Shown: positions 43,727 through 53,414 of the stretch, one piece after another
How the letters are laid out: each line of letters begins with the position of its first letter
Numbering within the stretch: position 1 is the first letter of the stretch
Program-made: the position numbers and the translations under genes
Assembly (NCBI GenBank): GCA_018842655.1
Contig: JAGTWN010000004.1
Span: forward strand, 1,240,001-1,304,000
Reading direction: 5' to 3'
DNA: 64,000 nt
Source of the DNA: Candidatus Pantoea haifensis
Lineage (GTDB): Bacteria; Pseudomonadota; Gammaproteobacteria; Enterobacterales; Enterobacteriaceae
The notes under the pieces: model-generated
Seen by the model: the letters and a program-made list of their open reading frames with translations, nothing else
Databases searched by the model: none
Told to the model about the DNA's origin: nothing

Positions 43727-45091
43727 GTGATTAGCGTTTTCGACATGTTCAAAGTGGGTATTGGCCCATCGAGTTCTCATACTGTCGGCCCGATGAAAGC
43801 CGGGAAACAGTTTGTGGATCTGTTATCTGAACAGGGGAAGCTGAAAGAGGTGACACGCATTGCGGTTGATGTTTATGGGTCGCTGTCACTCACCGGTAAA
43901 GGTCACCATACCGATATCGCAATTATTATGGGACTGGCGGGTGAATCGCCGGACAGTGTGGATATCGACGCGATCCCGGCGTTTATCAAAGATGTTGAAC
44001 AGCGTGAACGCCTTTTGCTGGCCAGCGGCAAGCATGAGGTCGATTTCCCACGTGAAGGCGGCATGGTCTTTCGCAGCGAAAATCTTTCGTTGCATGAAAA
44101 CGGCATGCGTCTGTTAGCCTTCGCTGGCGATCTGTTAATTCTTTCTAAAACTTACTATTCGATTGGCGGCGGCTTCATTGTTGATGAAGAGCATTTCGGT
44201 CAGTCTGCACTCAATGAAGTCTCGGTGCCCTGGCCGTTCCATTCTGCCAAAGATCTGTTAGCGCACTGCCGCGAAACCGGTTTGTCGCTTTCTGGTTTAG
44301 TCATGAAGAACGAGCTGGCGTTACATTCGCGCGAAGAGATTCATGACTACTTCAGCCACATCTGGCAAACCATGCAGGCGTGTATCGATCGTGGGCTGAA
44401 TACTGAAGGCGTTCTGCCCGGCCCACTGCGGGTGCCTCGTCGCGCTGCATCGCTGCGTCGTTTACTTGTCTCCTCAACCAAACACTCCAACGATCCGATG
44501 AACGTGATCGACTGGGTCAATATGTTTGCGCTGGCGGTAAATGAAGAGAACGCCGCGGGCGGGCGTGTTGTAACGGCCCCCACAAACGGGGCGTGTGGCA
44601 TTGTTCCTGCGGTACTGGCTTATTACGATCATTTTATCGAAACCGTCACACCCGATATCTTCATTCGCTATTTTCTCGCCTCGGGCGCCATCGGTGTTTT
44701 ATATAAAATGAACGCGTCGATTTCTGGCGCTGAAGTCGGTTGTCAGGGCGAAGTCGGCGTGGCCTGTTCTATGGCAGCAGCCGGTTTAGCTGAACTGTTA
44801 GGTGCCAGCCCAGAGCAAGTCTGTGTCGCCGCTGAAATTGGCATGGAGCACAATCTGGGACTCACCTGTGACCCGGTTGCAGGCCAGGTTCAGGTTCCCT
44901 GCATTGAACGTAATGCGATCGCGTCCGTCAAAGCTATTAATGCCGCGCGTATGGCGTTACGCCGCACCAGCGAACCGCGCGTGTCGCTCGATAAGGTTAT
45001 TGAGACCATGTACGAAACCGGGAAAGATATGAACGCGAAATATCGCGAAACATCACGTGGCGGTTTAGCGATAAAAGTTCAGTGCGACTGA
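43727..45091 (+). CDS. sdaA: L-serine deaminase I SdaA
   Basis: SdaA converts L-serine to pyruvate and ammonia with a [4Fe-4S] cluster. I start at the GTG at 43727 (reading [22 protein letters not shown] from the second residue on as in E. coli), eight bases after GAGGAG; the further upstream start is not conserved. This gives 454 residues, the same as E. coli SdaA. Cluster cysteines are in [29 protein letters not shown], and nearby. A terminator follows at 45190. Confidence 0.96.
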   Translation: MISVFDMFKVGIGPSSSHTVGPMKAGKQFVDLLSEQGKLKEVTRIAVDVYGSLSLTGKGHHTDIAIIMGLAGESPDSVDIDAIPAFIKDVEQRERLLLASGKHEVDFPREGGMVFRSENLSLHENGMRLLAFAGDLLILSKTYYSIGGGFIVDEEHFGQSALNEVSVPWPFHSAKDLLAHCRETGLSLSGLVMKNELALHSREEIHDYFSHIWQTMQACIDRGLNTEGVLPGPLRVPRRAASLRRLLVSSTKHSNDPMNVIDWVNMFALAVNEENAAGGRVVTAPTNGACGIVPAVLAYYDHFIETVTPDIFIRYFLASGAIGVLYKMNASISGAEVGCQGEVGVACSMAAAGLAELLGASPEQVCVAAEIGMEHNLGLTCDPVAGQVQVPCIERNAIASVKAINAARMALRRTSEPRVSLDKVIETMYETGKDMNAKYRETSRGGLAIKVQCD

Positions 45092-45188
45092 TTTAAGCGA
45101 AGCGTTATCTGCTCAAAAAGCATGCAATCGTTTTAAAATCCGCATCCTACGCTATCTCCTACCCGTTTAATTATGTAGAGTAATTTTC

Positions 45189-45216
45189 CGCGCGACCTCC
45201 GGGTCGCGTTGTTTTC
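45189..45216 (+). terminator. Terminator after sdaA
   Basis: CGCGACC-TCCG-GGTCGCG followed by TTGTTTT. Confidence 0.75.
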
Positions 45217-45311
45217 AGTGCCGCTTTATTTCAGAAGCACGGCCTAAATTTGGACCGTGCCGTGCCGATAACAACCCCGTTATTTTTTGTTTTTTGGGAA
45301 GGTGGTTACTG

Positions 45312-46874
45312 ATGCTTATGGCCCAGCAATTTGTTGGACAATTCAGGCGCAAGCGTCTACTGATTGCGCTGGTGATTGCCACCGCCGTCCTTATACTGAC
45401 GCTCGCTTTTCGCTATATCGAAGAAAAGTCACGTATAGAGCAACAGGCCATGAATTTTGCCGACAACGCCATCATGCGTTTTGATCGGATGTTCTCGCCG
45501 CTGGATGTTTCGGCTAATAATACGCTGGGCCTGGTTGGCGTCTCCTGCCAGGATGTGCGCTTTCCTCTGATTGAAAAAATCTCTGCCCTGCAAACTGTTC
45601 GCGCTATTTTACTGATTGATAACGATACGATTTATTGTTCAAGTATTTATGGGCCACGTAACATTCCGTTCAGTGAAACCTATCCGGAACTGGCGATTTA
45701 TAATCAGCGGATGATTTTAGCCACGGACAATTATTTATTGAAAGGCTCGCCGGTATTGCTGCTGTGGACGCCGAAAACACAAGATAATCGCTCAGGCATA
45801 TTGCAGGTCATCAATATTGAACTGATGAGTAACTATCTGCTCGAGCCGCAGCTGCCCTGGGTTGAACGCGCCATCATCAATGTTAATGGCGAAAGCCTGG
45901 AGTATGGTAATCCGCTTATTGAGCCTACCGAGCCTTCTGAAGATGAAGTCAGTTATAACGAAGCGTCGCTGCGTTATCCCTATACGCTTACGCTTTATGG
46001 CCCTTCGCCGACGCGGCTGGCTTTAGCAACGCTGCCGTCCCAGCTTCCCTTAGCCCTGCTGCTGAGCCTGTTAATGGGCTACATCGTTTGGCTGGCGACG
46101 GCAAATCGCATGAGTCTGAGCTGGCAAATCAGTTACGGTATTACCGCCAACGAATTCATGGTGTATTGCCAGCCATTAATCAATGCGAAAACCGGTGAGT
46201 GTGACGGCATAGAGTTGCTGTTACGCTGGCACAATGCCCGCCAGGGATGGATCGCTCCGGATGTCTTCATTCCACTGGCCGAGCGCCAAAACCTGATCGC
46301 CCCGCTGACGCGCTTTGTGATCAATCAGGTTGTGGCTCACTTACCTGAGCTGCCCCGCTGTCCTTCGTTCCACATTGCTATTAATGTCGCGGCCAGTCAT
46401 TTCCGCAATCACGCTATTTTGGAAGATCTGCAAAGCTTGTGGTGGCCAGCGAATCCGGTGCCAAAACTGGTGGTCGAACTCACGGAGCGCGATGCGTTGC
46501 CCGTGGTTGATCAGTCGGTCATTTCACAGCTGCACGACATTGGCGTCAGGCTGGCGATAGACGATTTCGGCACCGGACACAGTTCACTTTCTTATTTGAA
46601 AGATCTACAGCCGGATGTACTGAAAATTGACAAAATTTTTACTGCTGCTATTGGCACTGATGCTATCAATGCGACCGTAACGGATATGGTGATTTCGCTG
46701 GCGCAACGCCTGAACATTAGTCTGGTTGCAGAAGGCGTAGAAACCGCTGAACAAGCGGCGTATTTAAGCGCGCGTGGCGTTGATCACTTACAAGGCTACT
46801 ATTACGCACGTCCTATGCCGCTTGGCGATTTCCCAGCCTGGCTAAAGCAGCATCAGACAGATATTGAGGCTTAA
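45312..46874 (+). CDS. yoaD: Cyclic-di-GMP phosphodiesterase YoaD, CSS-EAL type
   Basis: YoaD (PdeD in E. coli) should cleave c-di-GMP. Two membrane helices (about residues 12-32 and 232-252) flank a periplasmic CSS domain with VGVSCQD and TIYCSSIYG, whose cysteines control activity in this class. The cytoplasmic EAL domain has the signature as GIELLLRW, then INVAASHF, VELTERDAL, IDDFGTGHSSLSYL, LKIDKIFT and VAEGVETAEQ. The catalytic EAL triplet is thus ELL; the other catalytic acids are present, so activity is likely. The ATG at 45312 follows GGAAGG; upstream GTG or TTG starts are possible. Confidence 0.93.
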   Translation: MLMAQQFVGQFRRKRLLIALVIATAVLILTLAFRYIEEKSRIEQQAMNFADNAIMRFDRMFSPLDVSANNTLGLVGVSCQDVRFPLIEKISALQTVRAILLIDNDTIYCSSIYGPRNIPFSETYPELAIYNQRMILATDNYLLKGSPVLLLWTPKTQDNRSGILQVINIELMSNYLLEPQLPWVERAIINVNGESLEYGNPLIEPTEPSEDEVSYNEASLRYPYTLTLYGPSPTRLALATLPSQLPLALLLSLLMGYIVWLATANRMSLSWQISYGITANEFMVYCQPLINAKTGECDGIELLLRWHNARQGWIAPDVFIPLAERQNLIAPLTRFVINQVVAHLPELPRCPSFHIAINVAASHFRNHAILEDLQSLWWPANPVPKLVVELTERDALPVVDQSVISQLHDIGVRLAIDDFGTGHSSLSYLKDLQPDVLKIDKIFTAAIGTDAINATVTDMVISLAQRLNISLVAEGVETAEQAAYLSARGVDHLQGYYYARPMPLGDFPAWLKQHQTDIEA

Positions 46875-46925
46875 TATCTACACAACACGTTAATGAGGCA
46901 TGCCAGAGGCTGGCGATCGAAACAT

Positions 46926-46960
46926 AAAAAAACGCACCGGTTAACGGTGCGTTTTTTTAC
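46926..46960. terminator. Bidirectional terminator between yoaD and yoaE
   Basis: AAAAAACGCACCG-GTTAA-CGGTGCGTTTTTTT. Confidence 0.87.
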
Positions 46961-46974
46961 TTCATTATCGCGAC

Positions 46975-48540
46975 TTATGCGCCTTCCTCTTCATGATCGT
47001 GAGGTTTATCTTTGGTCACACGTATCAGGTCAACACGATAATCTGTCGCTTCGATAATCTGAAAATGCAGCGGTTCAATATCGATCACTTCACCTGGCAA
47101 CGGTAACTGGCCTTTCTGGGCTATCAATAAACCGGCCAGCGAGGCGTGATCTTCATCGGGATTAACCAACTCGTGAAAGTCGAGTAACTGCTGCAATGAG
47201 TGTAAGTCAGTTCCGCCTTTCACTAACCAACCGTCACCATCCGCAATGATATCGGGGGTTTCGTCTTCATCCGGGAACTCACCGGCAATCGCTTCCAGCA
47301 CGTCTAATGGCGTAATCAAACCTTGTACTACACCAAACTCATTGGTCACGATAACAAAGCTGCCTTTGGCACGACGCAGAACCCCGAGGAGATTAATCGG
47401 GTCCAGCGTTTCCGGCACCACAATGGTTGGCGTGCTGGCAGCAAATGTCGCCACATCCATGCCATGTTCTAACGCTACCAGCAATTCTTTCGCACGCACT
47501 ACGCCGATGATTTCATCCAGTTCACCCCGACATACCGGGAACAGGCTGTGCGGCGTATCCAGTAACTGAATACGAATTTCATCTAAGGGACGGTTGGCGT
47601 CCACCCAGGAAATTTCACCGCGCGGGGTCATGATGCTGCGAATTGAACGTGATGCCAGCGTTAATACACCATTGATCATAAAACGCTCTTCATCTTTAAA
47701 TGCTTCCTGCGGCATCGCTGTGATGGAGGCAGATTCTTCATTATCAGGTGCCTGAGCGCGGTTCCGTCCACCCATCAGGCGCAAAATAGCTTCAGCGGTA
47801 CGCTCACGCATCGGGCGGCGCGACTGATGGCGAATAAAATTGCGGCGTGCAATCTGGTTAAACAGTTCAATAATGATTGAAAAACCGATCGCCGCGTAGA
47901 GATACCCTTTAGGAATATGGAAACCAAAACCTTCTGCCACCAGCGATAAGCCAATCATAAGCAGGAAGCTCAGACACAACACCACCACGGTGGGATGCGC
48001 ATTAACAAAGTTTGTTAACGGCTTAGACGCCAGTAACATCACTCCCATTGCGATCACCACGGCCGTCATCATCACCGGCAAATGGTTTACCATGCCCACT
48101 GCTGTAATCACCGCATCAAGCGAGAAGACGGCATCTAACACTACAATCTGCGTTACCACCGCCCAAAAACTGGCATAGCTGCGATTACCGGAATCCTCAT
48201 GCTGACGATTCTCTAACCTTTCATGCAACTCCATGGTTGCTTTGAAAAGCAAGAACACCCCTCCCGCCAGCAAGATCAAATCTCGTCCGGCAAAGCTGAA
48301 ATCGCCTACGCTGAATAAGGGTCGGGTCAACGTCACCATCCATGAGATCAGTGAAAGCAGACCTAAACGCATGATCAAAGCTAACGACAGGCCGATCAAA
48401 CGCGCTTTATCACGCTGTTTGGGTGGCAGTTTGTCAGCAAGGATGGCGATAAACACCAGATTGTCGATGCCTAAGACAATTTCCAGCACGACGAGCGTCA
48501 GTAAACCCGCCCAAATTGAGGGGTCGAATAGAAATTCCAT
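46975..48540 (-). CDS. yoaE: YoaE, TerC-family membrane protein with CBS and CorC domains
   Basis: A 521-residue inner-membrane protein. A TerC-like domain of about seven helices (residues 1-240) has the conserved acidic helix motifs [18 protein letters not shown] and [18 protein letters not shown]. Two CBS repeats (about 300-425) and a C-terminal CorC/HlyC transporter-associated domain follow. TerC proteins are linked to metal (manganese) efflux or metalation of exported proteins; the role of YoaE is inferred only. GGAGTC lies before the ATG. Its start codon overlaps the stop of a small upstream ORF. Confidence 0.94.
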   Translation of the reverse strand: MEFLFDPSIWAGLLTLVVLEIVLGIDNLVFIAILADKLPPKQRDKARLIGLSLALIMRLGLLSLISWMVTLTRPLFSVGDFSFAGRDLILLAGGVFLLFKATMELHERLENRQHEDSGNRSYASFWAVVTQIVVLDAVFSLDAVITAVGMVNHLPVMMTAVVIAMGVMLLASKPLTNFVNAHPTVVVLCLSFLLMIGLSLVAEGFGFHIPKGYLYAAIGFSIIIELFNQIARRNFIRHQSRRPMRERTAEAILRLMGGRNRAQAPDNEESASITAMPQEAFKDEERFMINGVLTLASRSIRSIMTPRGEISWVDANRPLDEIRIQLLDTPHSLFPVCRGELDEIIGVVRAKELLVALEHGMDVATFAASTPTIVVPETLDPINLLGVLRRAKGSFVIVTNEFGVVQGLITPLDVLEAIAGEFPDEDETPDIIADGDGWLVKGGTDLHSLQQLLDFHELVNPDEDHASLAGLLIAQKGQLPLPGEVIDIEPLHFQIIEATDYRVDLIRVTKDKPHDHEEEGA

Positions 48541-48698
48541 TAATGACTCCTGAACGAGGAACAGATCGAACGATTTCGTGCCAGCACCATCAGGCGTGAC
48601 ATAAATGCAGTCGGGTAAGCAGTGAAAACGCCATCAGGCGTGAGATGACGCGCCAGCAGGCGCAAAGAACAGGTTAAGCGACGTCGGTGACGATCCAT
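48540..48698 (-). CDS. Small upstream ORF overlapping the yoaE start
   Basis: A 52-codon frame starts at the ATG at 48698 ([19 protein letters not shown]) and its TAA overlaps the yoaE ATG in a TAATG. It is arginine-rich with no membrane segment. A GGAG lies 22 bases before the ATG, but the hairpin GGGC-CTCA-GCCC between them would bring it to about ten bases. The peptide lies fully within the predicted yoaE mRNA. I recall that a small protein named YoaL is annotated at this place in E. coli, but identity is not verified, so I give no symbol. Likely role: translational coupling or control of yoaE. Confidence 0.55.
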   Translation of the reverse strand: MDRHRRRLTCSLRLLARHLTPDGVFTAYPTAFMSRLMVLARNRSICSSFRSH

Positions 48699-48744
48699 AA
48701 AGGTGGGCTGAGGCCCGTTACTCCTGAGTAATAAACAGATCGTT

Positions 48745-48772
48745 AATGTAACAGTTAGCGTAATGGCGTCAA
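48745..48772 (-). promoter_or_regulatory. Probable promoter of yoaE
   Basis: On the minus strand TTGACG (48772-48767), a 16-bp spacer and TACATT (48750-48745). Transcription from here would give a 5' leader of about 200 bases carrying the small ORF. Confidence 0.5.
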
Positions 48773-48871
48773 AAAATTTTATTAAGTTTACATTTCGCTT
48801 GCTCATGACGCAGGCGTATGAAAATGCAAATTACAGAAATCAGCCGCTAAATAGCAGAGGAGTATCACAAA

Positions 48872-48899
48872 ATTTATTTTTTCGATCACTAAAATAAAT
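48872..48899 (+). promoter_or_regulatory. Mlc/NagC-like operator upstream of manX
   Basis: A perfect dyad: ATTTATTTT (48872-48880) and AAAATAAAT (48891-48899) around a 10-base centre TTCGATCACT. This TTATTT/AAATAA layout is the form of Mlc and NagC operators, and manXYZ is a known Mlc target in E. coli. It is about 150 bp upstream of the manX ATG. The rest of the 48700-49046 gap shows only the yoaE leader and no other gene. Confidence 0.55.
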
Positions 48900-49046
48900 C
48901 GCGAACTTATCGCCTGGATTTTTCTTTAGATCAATTCTCAACCGCATTTGGGCGATCTGGCTACGCTTATTCAGACGTAACCGAAGCGATAAACCATACC
49001 GGTTCATTGACTCCAGATGAACTTCTCTAGCGAACGGAGGTAGCAC

Positions 49047-50012
49047 GTGACCATTGCAATTGTAATTGGTACACACGGCTGGGCAGCCGAACAACTGCTT
49101 AAAACAGCCGAAATGCTGTTGGGAGAGCAGGAAAATGTCGGATGGATCGACTTCGTGCCCGGCGAAAATGCAGAAACGCTGATTGAGAAATACCATGCAC
49201 GTCTTACCGAACTTGATACCGCAAAAGGTGTGCTGTTTTTAGTCGATACCTGGGGCGGCAGCCCTTTTAATGCCGCCAGCCGTATCGTCGTTGATAAAGA
49301 AAATTATGACGTTGTCGCCGGGGTCAATATTCCAATGTTAGTGGAAACACTAATGGCACGGGATGATGACCCCGGCTTCGACGAGTTAGTCGCCATCGCG
49401 GTTGAAACCGGACGTGAAGGCGTCAAAGCGTTAAAAGCCAAAGAGGAAGAACCCGCCCCTGCTCCGGCTAAAGCCGCACCCGTCGCTGCACAGCCGCAAA
49501 AACCGCTGGCACCCGGCGATCATATGAAGATTGGCCTGGCGCGTATCGATGACCGTTTGATTCATGGTCAGGTGGCGACCCGCTGGACAAAAGAGACCAA
49601 TGTGACGCGCATTATTGTGGTCAGTGATGAAGTGGCCAAAGACCATGTGCGCAAGACATTGTTAACTCAGGTTGCTCCTCCGGGCGTCACCGCCCACGTG
49701 GTTGATGTCGATAAGATGGTTCGCGTCTGGAATAACCCAAAATATAGTCAGGACCGCGTAATGTTGCTGTTTACCAATCCGACTGATGTGCTGCGTATTG
49801 TTGAACAAGGTGTTGTTATAAAAAGTGTCAATATAGGCGGCATGGCATTTCGTCAGGGCAAAACTCAGGTGAATAACGCCGTGTCAGTTGACGAAAAAGA
49901 TATCGCAGCGTTTCGTAAATTGAATGAACGCAATATCGAGTTAGAGGTGCGTAAAGTCTCCAATGACCCGAAATTGAAAATGATGGATCTGATTGCGAAG
50001 GTTAACGCGTAA
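49047..50012 (+). CDS. manX: Mannose PTS enzyme IIAB ManX
   Basis: ManX is the cytoplasmic phosphotransfer protein of the mannose PTS (mannose, glucose, glucosamine). The IIA domain (residues 1-130) has the phosphorylated His10 in IVIGTHGWAAEQ. An Ala/Pro-rich linker (EEEPAPAPAKAAPVAAQP) joins it to the IIB domain, whose active histidine is in ARIDDRLIHGQVATRW near residue 173. Length is 321 residues. A GGAGG ribosome site precedes it. It is the first gene of manXYZ. Confidence 0.97.
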   Translation: MTIAIVIGTHGWAAEQLLKTAEMLLGEQENVGWIDFVPGENAETLIEKYHARLTELDTAKGVLFLVDTWGGSPFNAASRIVVDKENYDVVAGVNIPMLVETLMARDDDPGFDELVAIAVETGREGVKALKAKEEEPAPAPAKAAPVAAQPQKPLAPGDHMKIGLARIDDRLIHGQVATRWTKETNVTRIIVVSDEVAKDHVRKTLLTQVAPPGVTAHVVDVDKMVRVWNNPKYSQDRVMLLFTNPTDVLRIVEQGVVIKSVNIGGMAFRQGKTQVNNAVSVDEKDIAAFRKLNERNIELEVRKVSNDPKLKMMDLIAKVNA

Positions 50013-50075
50013 TTCGTCATCATCGTTGCCTGAAAAGGTAATTTCATTCTCGCTATCCTGCTGAGGACAAGAAGT

Positions 50076-50879
50076 ATGATGGAAATATCCGCACTACAAA
50101 TCGTTTTAATCTTTGTTGTCGCCTGTATTGCCGGTATGGGTTCGATCCTTGATGAGTTCCAGTTTCACCGTCCGCTGGTGGCCTGTACGTTAATTGGTGC
50201 AGTTTTGGGTGATATGACTACCGGGATCATTATCGGCGGTACGCTGGAGATGATTGCGCTGGGCTGGATGAACATCGGTGCTGCTGTTGCACCCGATGCC
50301 GCCCTCGCCTCGATTATCTCCACCATTCTGGTTATTGCCGGAGGTCAAAGCGTCGGCGCCGGTATTGCGCTGGCGATCCCGCTGGCTGCGGCCGGACAGG
50401 TACTGACCATTATTGTGCGTACCATTACCGTTGCTTTCCAGCACGCAGCCGATAAGGCGGCAGAAAAAGGTAACCTGTCGGCCATTTCCTGGATTCACGT
50501 TTCGGCCCTTGTGCTGCAAGCGATGCGTATCGCTATTCCTGCCCTGATCGTTGCGATTTCTGTCGGCACGTCGGTTGTGCAATCCATGCTTGAGTCTATC
50601 CCGGAAGTGGTGACGAACGGCCTGAATATTGCAGGCGGCATGATCGTGGTAGTGGGTTATGCGATGGTCATTAATATGATGCGCGCAGGCTACCTGATGC
50701 CCTTCTTTTACCTGGGCTTTGTTACTGCGGCCTTCACTGACTTTAACCTGGTTGCGCTCGGCGTGATTGGTGTGGTGATGGCAGTGCTCTATATCCAGCT
50801 CAGCCCGAAATATAACCGTGTGGCTGGTGCGCCCGCGGCGGGTCCGTCGGCTAATGACCTCGATAACGAACTCGATTAA
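50076..50879 (+). CDS. manY: Mannose PTS enzyme IIC ManY
   Basis: ManY is the membrane channel subunit IIC, 267 residues. It begins MMEISALQIVLIFVVACIAGMGS and has about eight to ten hydrophobic segments; GAVLGDMTTGIIIGGTLEMIALGWMNIG contains the conserved family region around the conserved glutamate (quoted pieces: GDMTTGIIIGGTLEM). It also serves as entry route for some phages and bacteriocins in E. coli. It lies 63 bp after manX and 15 bp before manZ. Confidence 0.96.
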   Translation: MMEISALQIVLIFVVACIAGMGSILDEFQFHRPLVACTLIGAVLGDMTTGIIIGGTLEMIALGWMNIGAAVAPDAALASIISTILVIAGGQSVGAGIALAIPLAAAGQVLTIIVRTITVAFQHAADKAAEKGNLSAISWIHVSALVLQAMRIAIPALIVAISVGTSVVQSMLESIPEVVTNGLNIAGGMIVVVGYAMVINMMRAGYLMPFFYLGFVTAAFTDFNLVALGVIGVVMAVLYIQLSPKYNRVAGAPAAGPSANDLDNELD

Positions 50880-50894
50880 GGAACAGGTGACAAC

Positions 50895-51740
50895 ATGGTT
50901 GATATCTCAAAGGTTGAAAAGAAACTGACGCCAGGCGATGTTCGTGCGGTATTTATCCGTTCAAACCTGTTTCAGGGTTCATGGAACTTTGAACGTATGC
51001 AGGCGCTGGGTTTCTGTTACTCAATGGTGCCGGTGATTCGTCGGCTTTATCCAGAAAATAATGATGACCGTAAACAGGCGATCAAACGTCACCTGGAATT
51101 TTTTAATACCCAGCCTTATGTCGCCGCACCTGTTTTAGGTGTCACCATGGCGATGGAGGAGCAGCGTGCAAACGGCGCAGCCATAGATGACGGTGCGATT
51201 AACGGTATTAAAGTGGGACTGATGGGGCCGCTTGCAGGCGTAGGCGATCCGATATTTTGGGGTACAGTGCGTCCGGTATTTGCCGCGTTGGGTGCGGGTA
51301 TCGCCATGAGCGGCAGCTTACTGGGTCCGCTGCTGTTCTTTGTGCTGTTTAACCTGGCGCGCCTGCTGACACGTTATTACGGCGTGGCGTATGGTTATCG
51401 TAAAGGGATTGATATCGTTAGCGATATGGGTGGCGGCTTCTTACAGAAGTTGACGGAGGGCGCCTCTATACTCGGCCTGTTTGTCATGGGCGCACTGGTC
51501 AACAAGTGGACGCACGTGAACATACCGCTGGTGGTGTCGCGCATCACCGATCCGACCGGGAAAACCACTGTCACTACGGTTCAGTCTATTCTCGATCAGT
51601 TAATGCCCGGCGTCGTACCGCTGTTGCTGACATTTGCCTGTATGTGGCTGCTACGCCGCAAAGTAAATGCGCTTTGGATTATCGTTGGCTTCTTTGTCCT
51701 TGGTATCGTGGGTTACTGGCTCGGCTTCCTGGGTCTGTAA
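50895..51740 (+). CDS. manZ: Mannose PTS enzyme IID ManZ
   Basis: ManZ is the IID subunit that forms the sugar-transport complex with ManY, 281 residues. The N-terminus is cytoplasmic (KKLTPGDVRAVFIRSNLFQG, SWNFERMQALGFCYSM), and GIKVGLMGPLAGVGDPIFWG is the family signature. The single main membrane region is at the C-terminus (VNALWIIVGFFVLGIVGYWL). AGGAACAGG precedes the ATG. Confidence 0.96.
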   Translation: MVDISKVEKKLTPGDVRAVFIRSNLFQGSWNFERMQALGFCYSMVPVIRRLYPENNDDRKQAIKRHLEFFNTQPYVAAPVLGVTMAMEEQRANGAAIDDGAINGIKVGLMGPLAGVGDPIFWGTVRPVFAALGAGIAMSGSLLGPLLFFVLFNLARLLTRYYGVAYGYRKGIDIVSDMGGGFLQKLTEGASILGLFVMGALVNKWTHVNIPLVVSRITDPTGKTTVTTVQSILDQLMPGVVPLLLTFACMWLLRRKVNALWIIVGFFVLGIVGYWLGFLGL

Positions 51741-51802
51741 ACCAACCCGTCGGGAGCCAGCCTCCCGACTGTTTTCTTGCCTGTGGCAAAGGAGGAAGGA
51801 AT

Positions 51803-52261
51803 ATGTCACTGACGGATGCCATTATTGCGTTATGCATTGTCGCGCTGTTGTGTCTGGCGATCTATGTTGACGCTATTTTGCCACGACGCAAAGGCGAAAC
51901 ACGGCTGCGGGTATCGCTGCGCCGTCGTCATAAAGCAGACAGCCTGATCTTTTTCGGTCTGCTGATTATTTTGTTATGGAATAATATTACGCATCACGGT
52001 CCACAATTAACCACCAATCTGTTAGTGGTGCTGAGCTTTTTAGTGTTCTGGCTGTTCTGGTTGCGTCGGCCTACGCTGTTGATGAAAAACAGAGGGCTGT
52101 TTTATGCCGGTGTCTGGATTGACTATAGTCGCATACAAACCATGAACCTCTCTGAGGATGGTATTCTGGTCATGCAGCTGGAGCAGAGGCGCTTATTGAT
52201 CGCCGTGCAACAGCTCGACGATCTTGAACGCATTTATAATACCCTGATTGAGGCGGGTTAA
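51803..52261 (+). CDS. yobD: YobD, DUF986 inner membrane protein
   Basis: A 152-residue protein with three membrane helices (about 5-25, 47-63, 69-86) and a soluble C-terminal domain. It matches YobD/DUF986 by sequence and position after manZ. Start ATG at 51803, after GGAGGAAGGA. Function unknown; the 62-bp spacing suggests cotranscription with manXYZ. Its stop overlaps the end of rlmA by 4 bases (convergent). Confidence 0.93.
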   Translation: MSLTDAIIALCIVALLCLAIYVDAILPRRKGETRLRVSLRRRHKADSLIFFGLLIILLWNNITHHGPQLTTNLLVVLSFLVFWLFWLRRPTLLMKNRGLFYAGVWIDYSRIQTMNLSEDGILVMQLEQRRLLIAVQQLDDLERIYNTLIEAG

Positions 52262-53064
52262 TCGCGCTGCCAAAGCGTCAGGGTAAAGTCAGCATCGCAG
52301 CTGAAGTGTTGACTCTGACGTAAGCCCTGCCAGACCTCTTCACGTGCACGCCAGGCAAAAGGCGTCATCTGCAATAAAGTTGCTGCCTCTTCGCCGCTTA
52401 ATGCCATGTTGTATTGCAGCGCGTGCTGCGCAATCTGCTGAAAGCCCGCATAGTTTTTCTCTTCCGCAGCATGTAGCTGCACTTCCCGATAGATTAACGC
52501 CTTGAACTGCATTAAATGCTGCGGCCCGGGCGTTACCGTTAACAGAATGCCGCCGGGCTTGATAACACGCGCCAGCTCAGCTTCGTTGCAAGGGGCATAG
52601 ATGCGCACAATGCCATCCAGCGAGGCATCAGCAAAGGGTAAACGCTGACTTGAGGCGACACAAAACAAAACGTTACGGTAGCTTTTAGCGGCGAGCCGGA
52701 TAGCCATTTTCGCCACATCAAGGCCATATACCTGACCGTGCGGGAAGCGATCGGCGAAAGCGGCGGTGTAATAACCTTCGCCACAGCCAATATCCAGCAG
52801 GTGCGTGTTATCAGGATGAAGCTGTGCTGCGAGGAGTTCAACCACCAACTCGCGCAGGGGTTGATAATGCCCTGCCTGGAGAAATTCACGGCGTGCCTGC
52901 ATCATCTCTGCGCTGTCGCCCGGCTCACGCGAACCTTTATGTTGAACGGGCAACAAATTGACGTAGCCCTCTTTCGCCTGATCAAACTGATGACGATTAT
53001 CACAGCGCCAGCTGCGCTCAACCAGACTCAGGGGAAGATGACATAGTGGACAAATCAACGACAT
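52258..53064 (-). CDS. rlmA: 23S rRNA (guanine-745 N1)-methyltransferase RlmA
   Basis: RlmA methylates G745 of 23S rRNA. The N-terminal zinc finger reads [26 protein letters not shown] (two CxxC/CxxH pairs). The SAM-binding motif I is [17 protein letters not shown] near residue 95. I start at the ATG at 53064 ([12 protein letters not shown]), after CGGAGTG, giving 268 residues as in E. coli (269); the longer upstream frame is not conserved. Confidence 0.95.
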   Translation of the reverse strand: MSLICPLCHLPLSLVERSWRCDNRHQFDQAKEGYVNLLPVQHKGSREPGDSAEMMQARREFLQAGHYQPLRELVVELLAAQLHPDNTHLLDIGCGEGYYTAAFADRFPHGQVYGLDVAKMAIRLAAKSYRNVLFCVASSQRLPFADASLDGIVRIYAPCNEAELARVIKPGGILLTVTPGPQHLMQFKALIYREVQLHAAEEKNYAGFQQIAQHALQYNMALSGEEAATLLQMTPFAWRAREEVWQGLRQSQHFSCDADFTLTLWQRD

Positions 53065-53128
53065 GAAGCACTCCGGAAAAAATTGACGCGCCGAAGTGTA
53101 CTCTGAACCCTGCCGCATCGAAAGCATA

Positions 53129-53164
53129 AAGAAAAGCCCCGGCTAATTAGCCAGGGCTTTAAGA
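53129..53164 (-). terminator. Terminator after cspC
   Basis: On the minus strand AAAGCCCTGGCTAATTAGCC and GGGGCTTTTC form a stem with one mismatch, followed by TTTTCTTTAT. Confidence 0.75.
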
Positions 53165-53204
53165 TTCGTGTCAGAGGTGCAGAGCACCGGGTCTGTGAAC
53201 GAAA

Positions 53205-53414
53205 TTAGATAGCAGTTACGTTAACTGCTGCTGGGCCTTTCTGGCCATCCTGAATTTCGAACTCAACGCTCTGGCCTTCGGCCAGGGTTTTGAAACCATT
53301 GCCCTGGATAGCAGAGAAATGTACGAATACATCTTTGCTGCCGTCAGCCGGGGTGATGAAACCAAAACCTTTAGACTCGTTGAACCACTTAACCTGACCT
53401 TTAATCTTTGCCAT
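53205..53414 (-). CDS. cspC: Cold-shock-like RNA chaperone CspC
   Basis: A 69-residue cold-shock-domain protein differing from E. coli CspC at only about one position (GQS for GQN). RNP1 and RNP2 motifs are SKGFGFIT and DVFVHFSAI. The [10 protein letters not shown] start and [15 protein letters not shown] end distinguish it from CspE. CspC binds mRNAs and acts as antiterminator and stabiliser of rpoS mRNA. AAGGAATTT precedes the ATG. yobF lies upstream in the same transcript, as in E. coli. Confidence 0.98.
   Translation of the reverse strand: MAKIKGQVKWFNESKGFGFITPADGSKDVFVHFSAIQGNGFKTLAEGQSVEFEIQDGQKGPAAVNVTAI

Noticed and set aside
48541-48740. yybP-ykoY manganese riboswitch in the yoaE leader
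   Set aside because: CAGGAGTAACGGGC is only a partial match to the conserved GGGGAGTA core, and the second conserved segment is not evident. A covariance-model search (Infernal) would decide.
48699-48806. Longer start for the small ORF upstream of yoaE
   Set aside because: The frame stays open to 48806, but that part lies over and beyond the predicted promoter, so it would not be in the mRNA.
48854-48869. CRP site upstream of manX
   Set aside because: Only the TCACA half is good; the other half (GCAGA) matches TGTGA at two of five positions.
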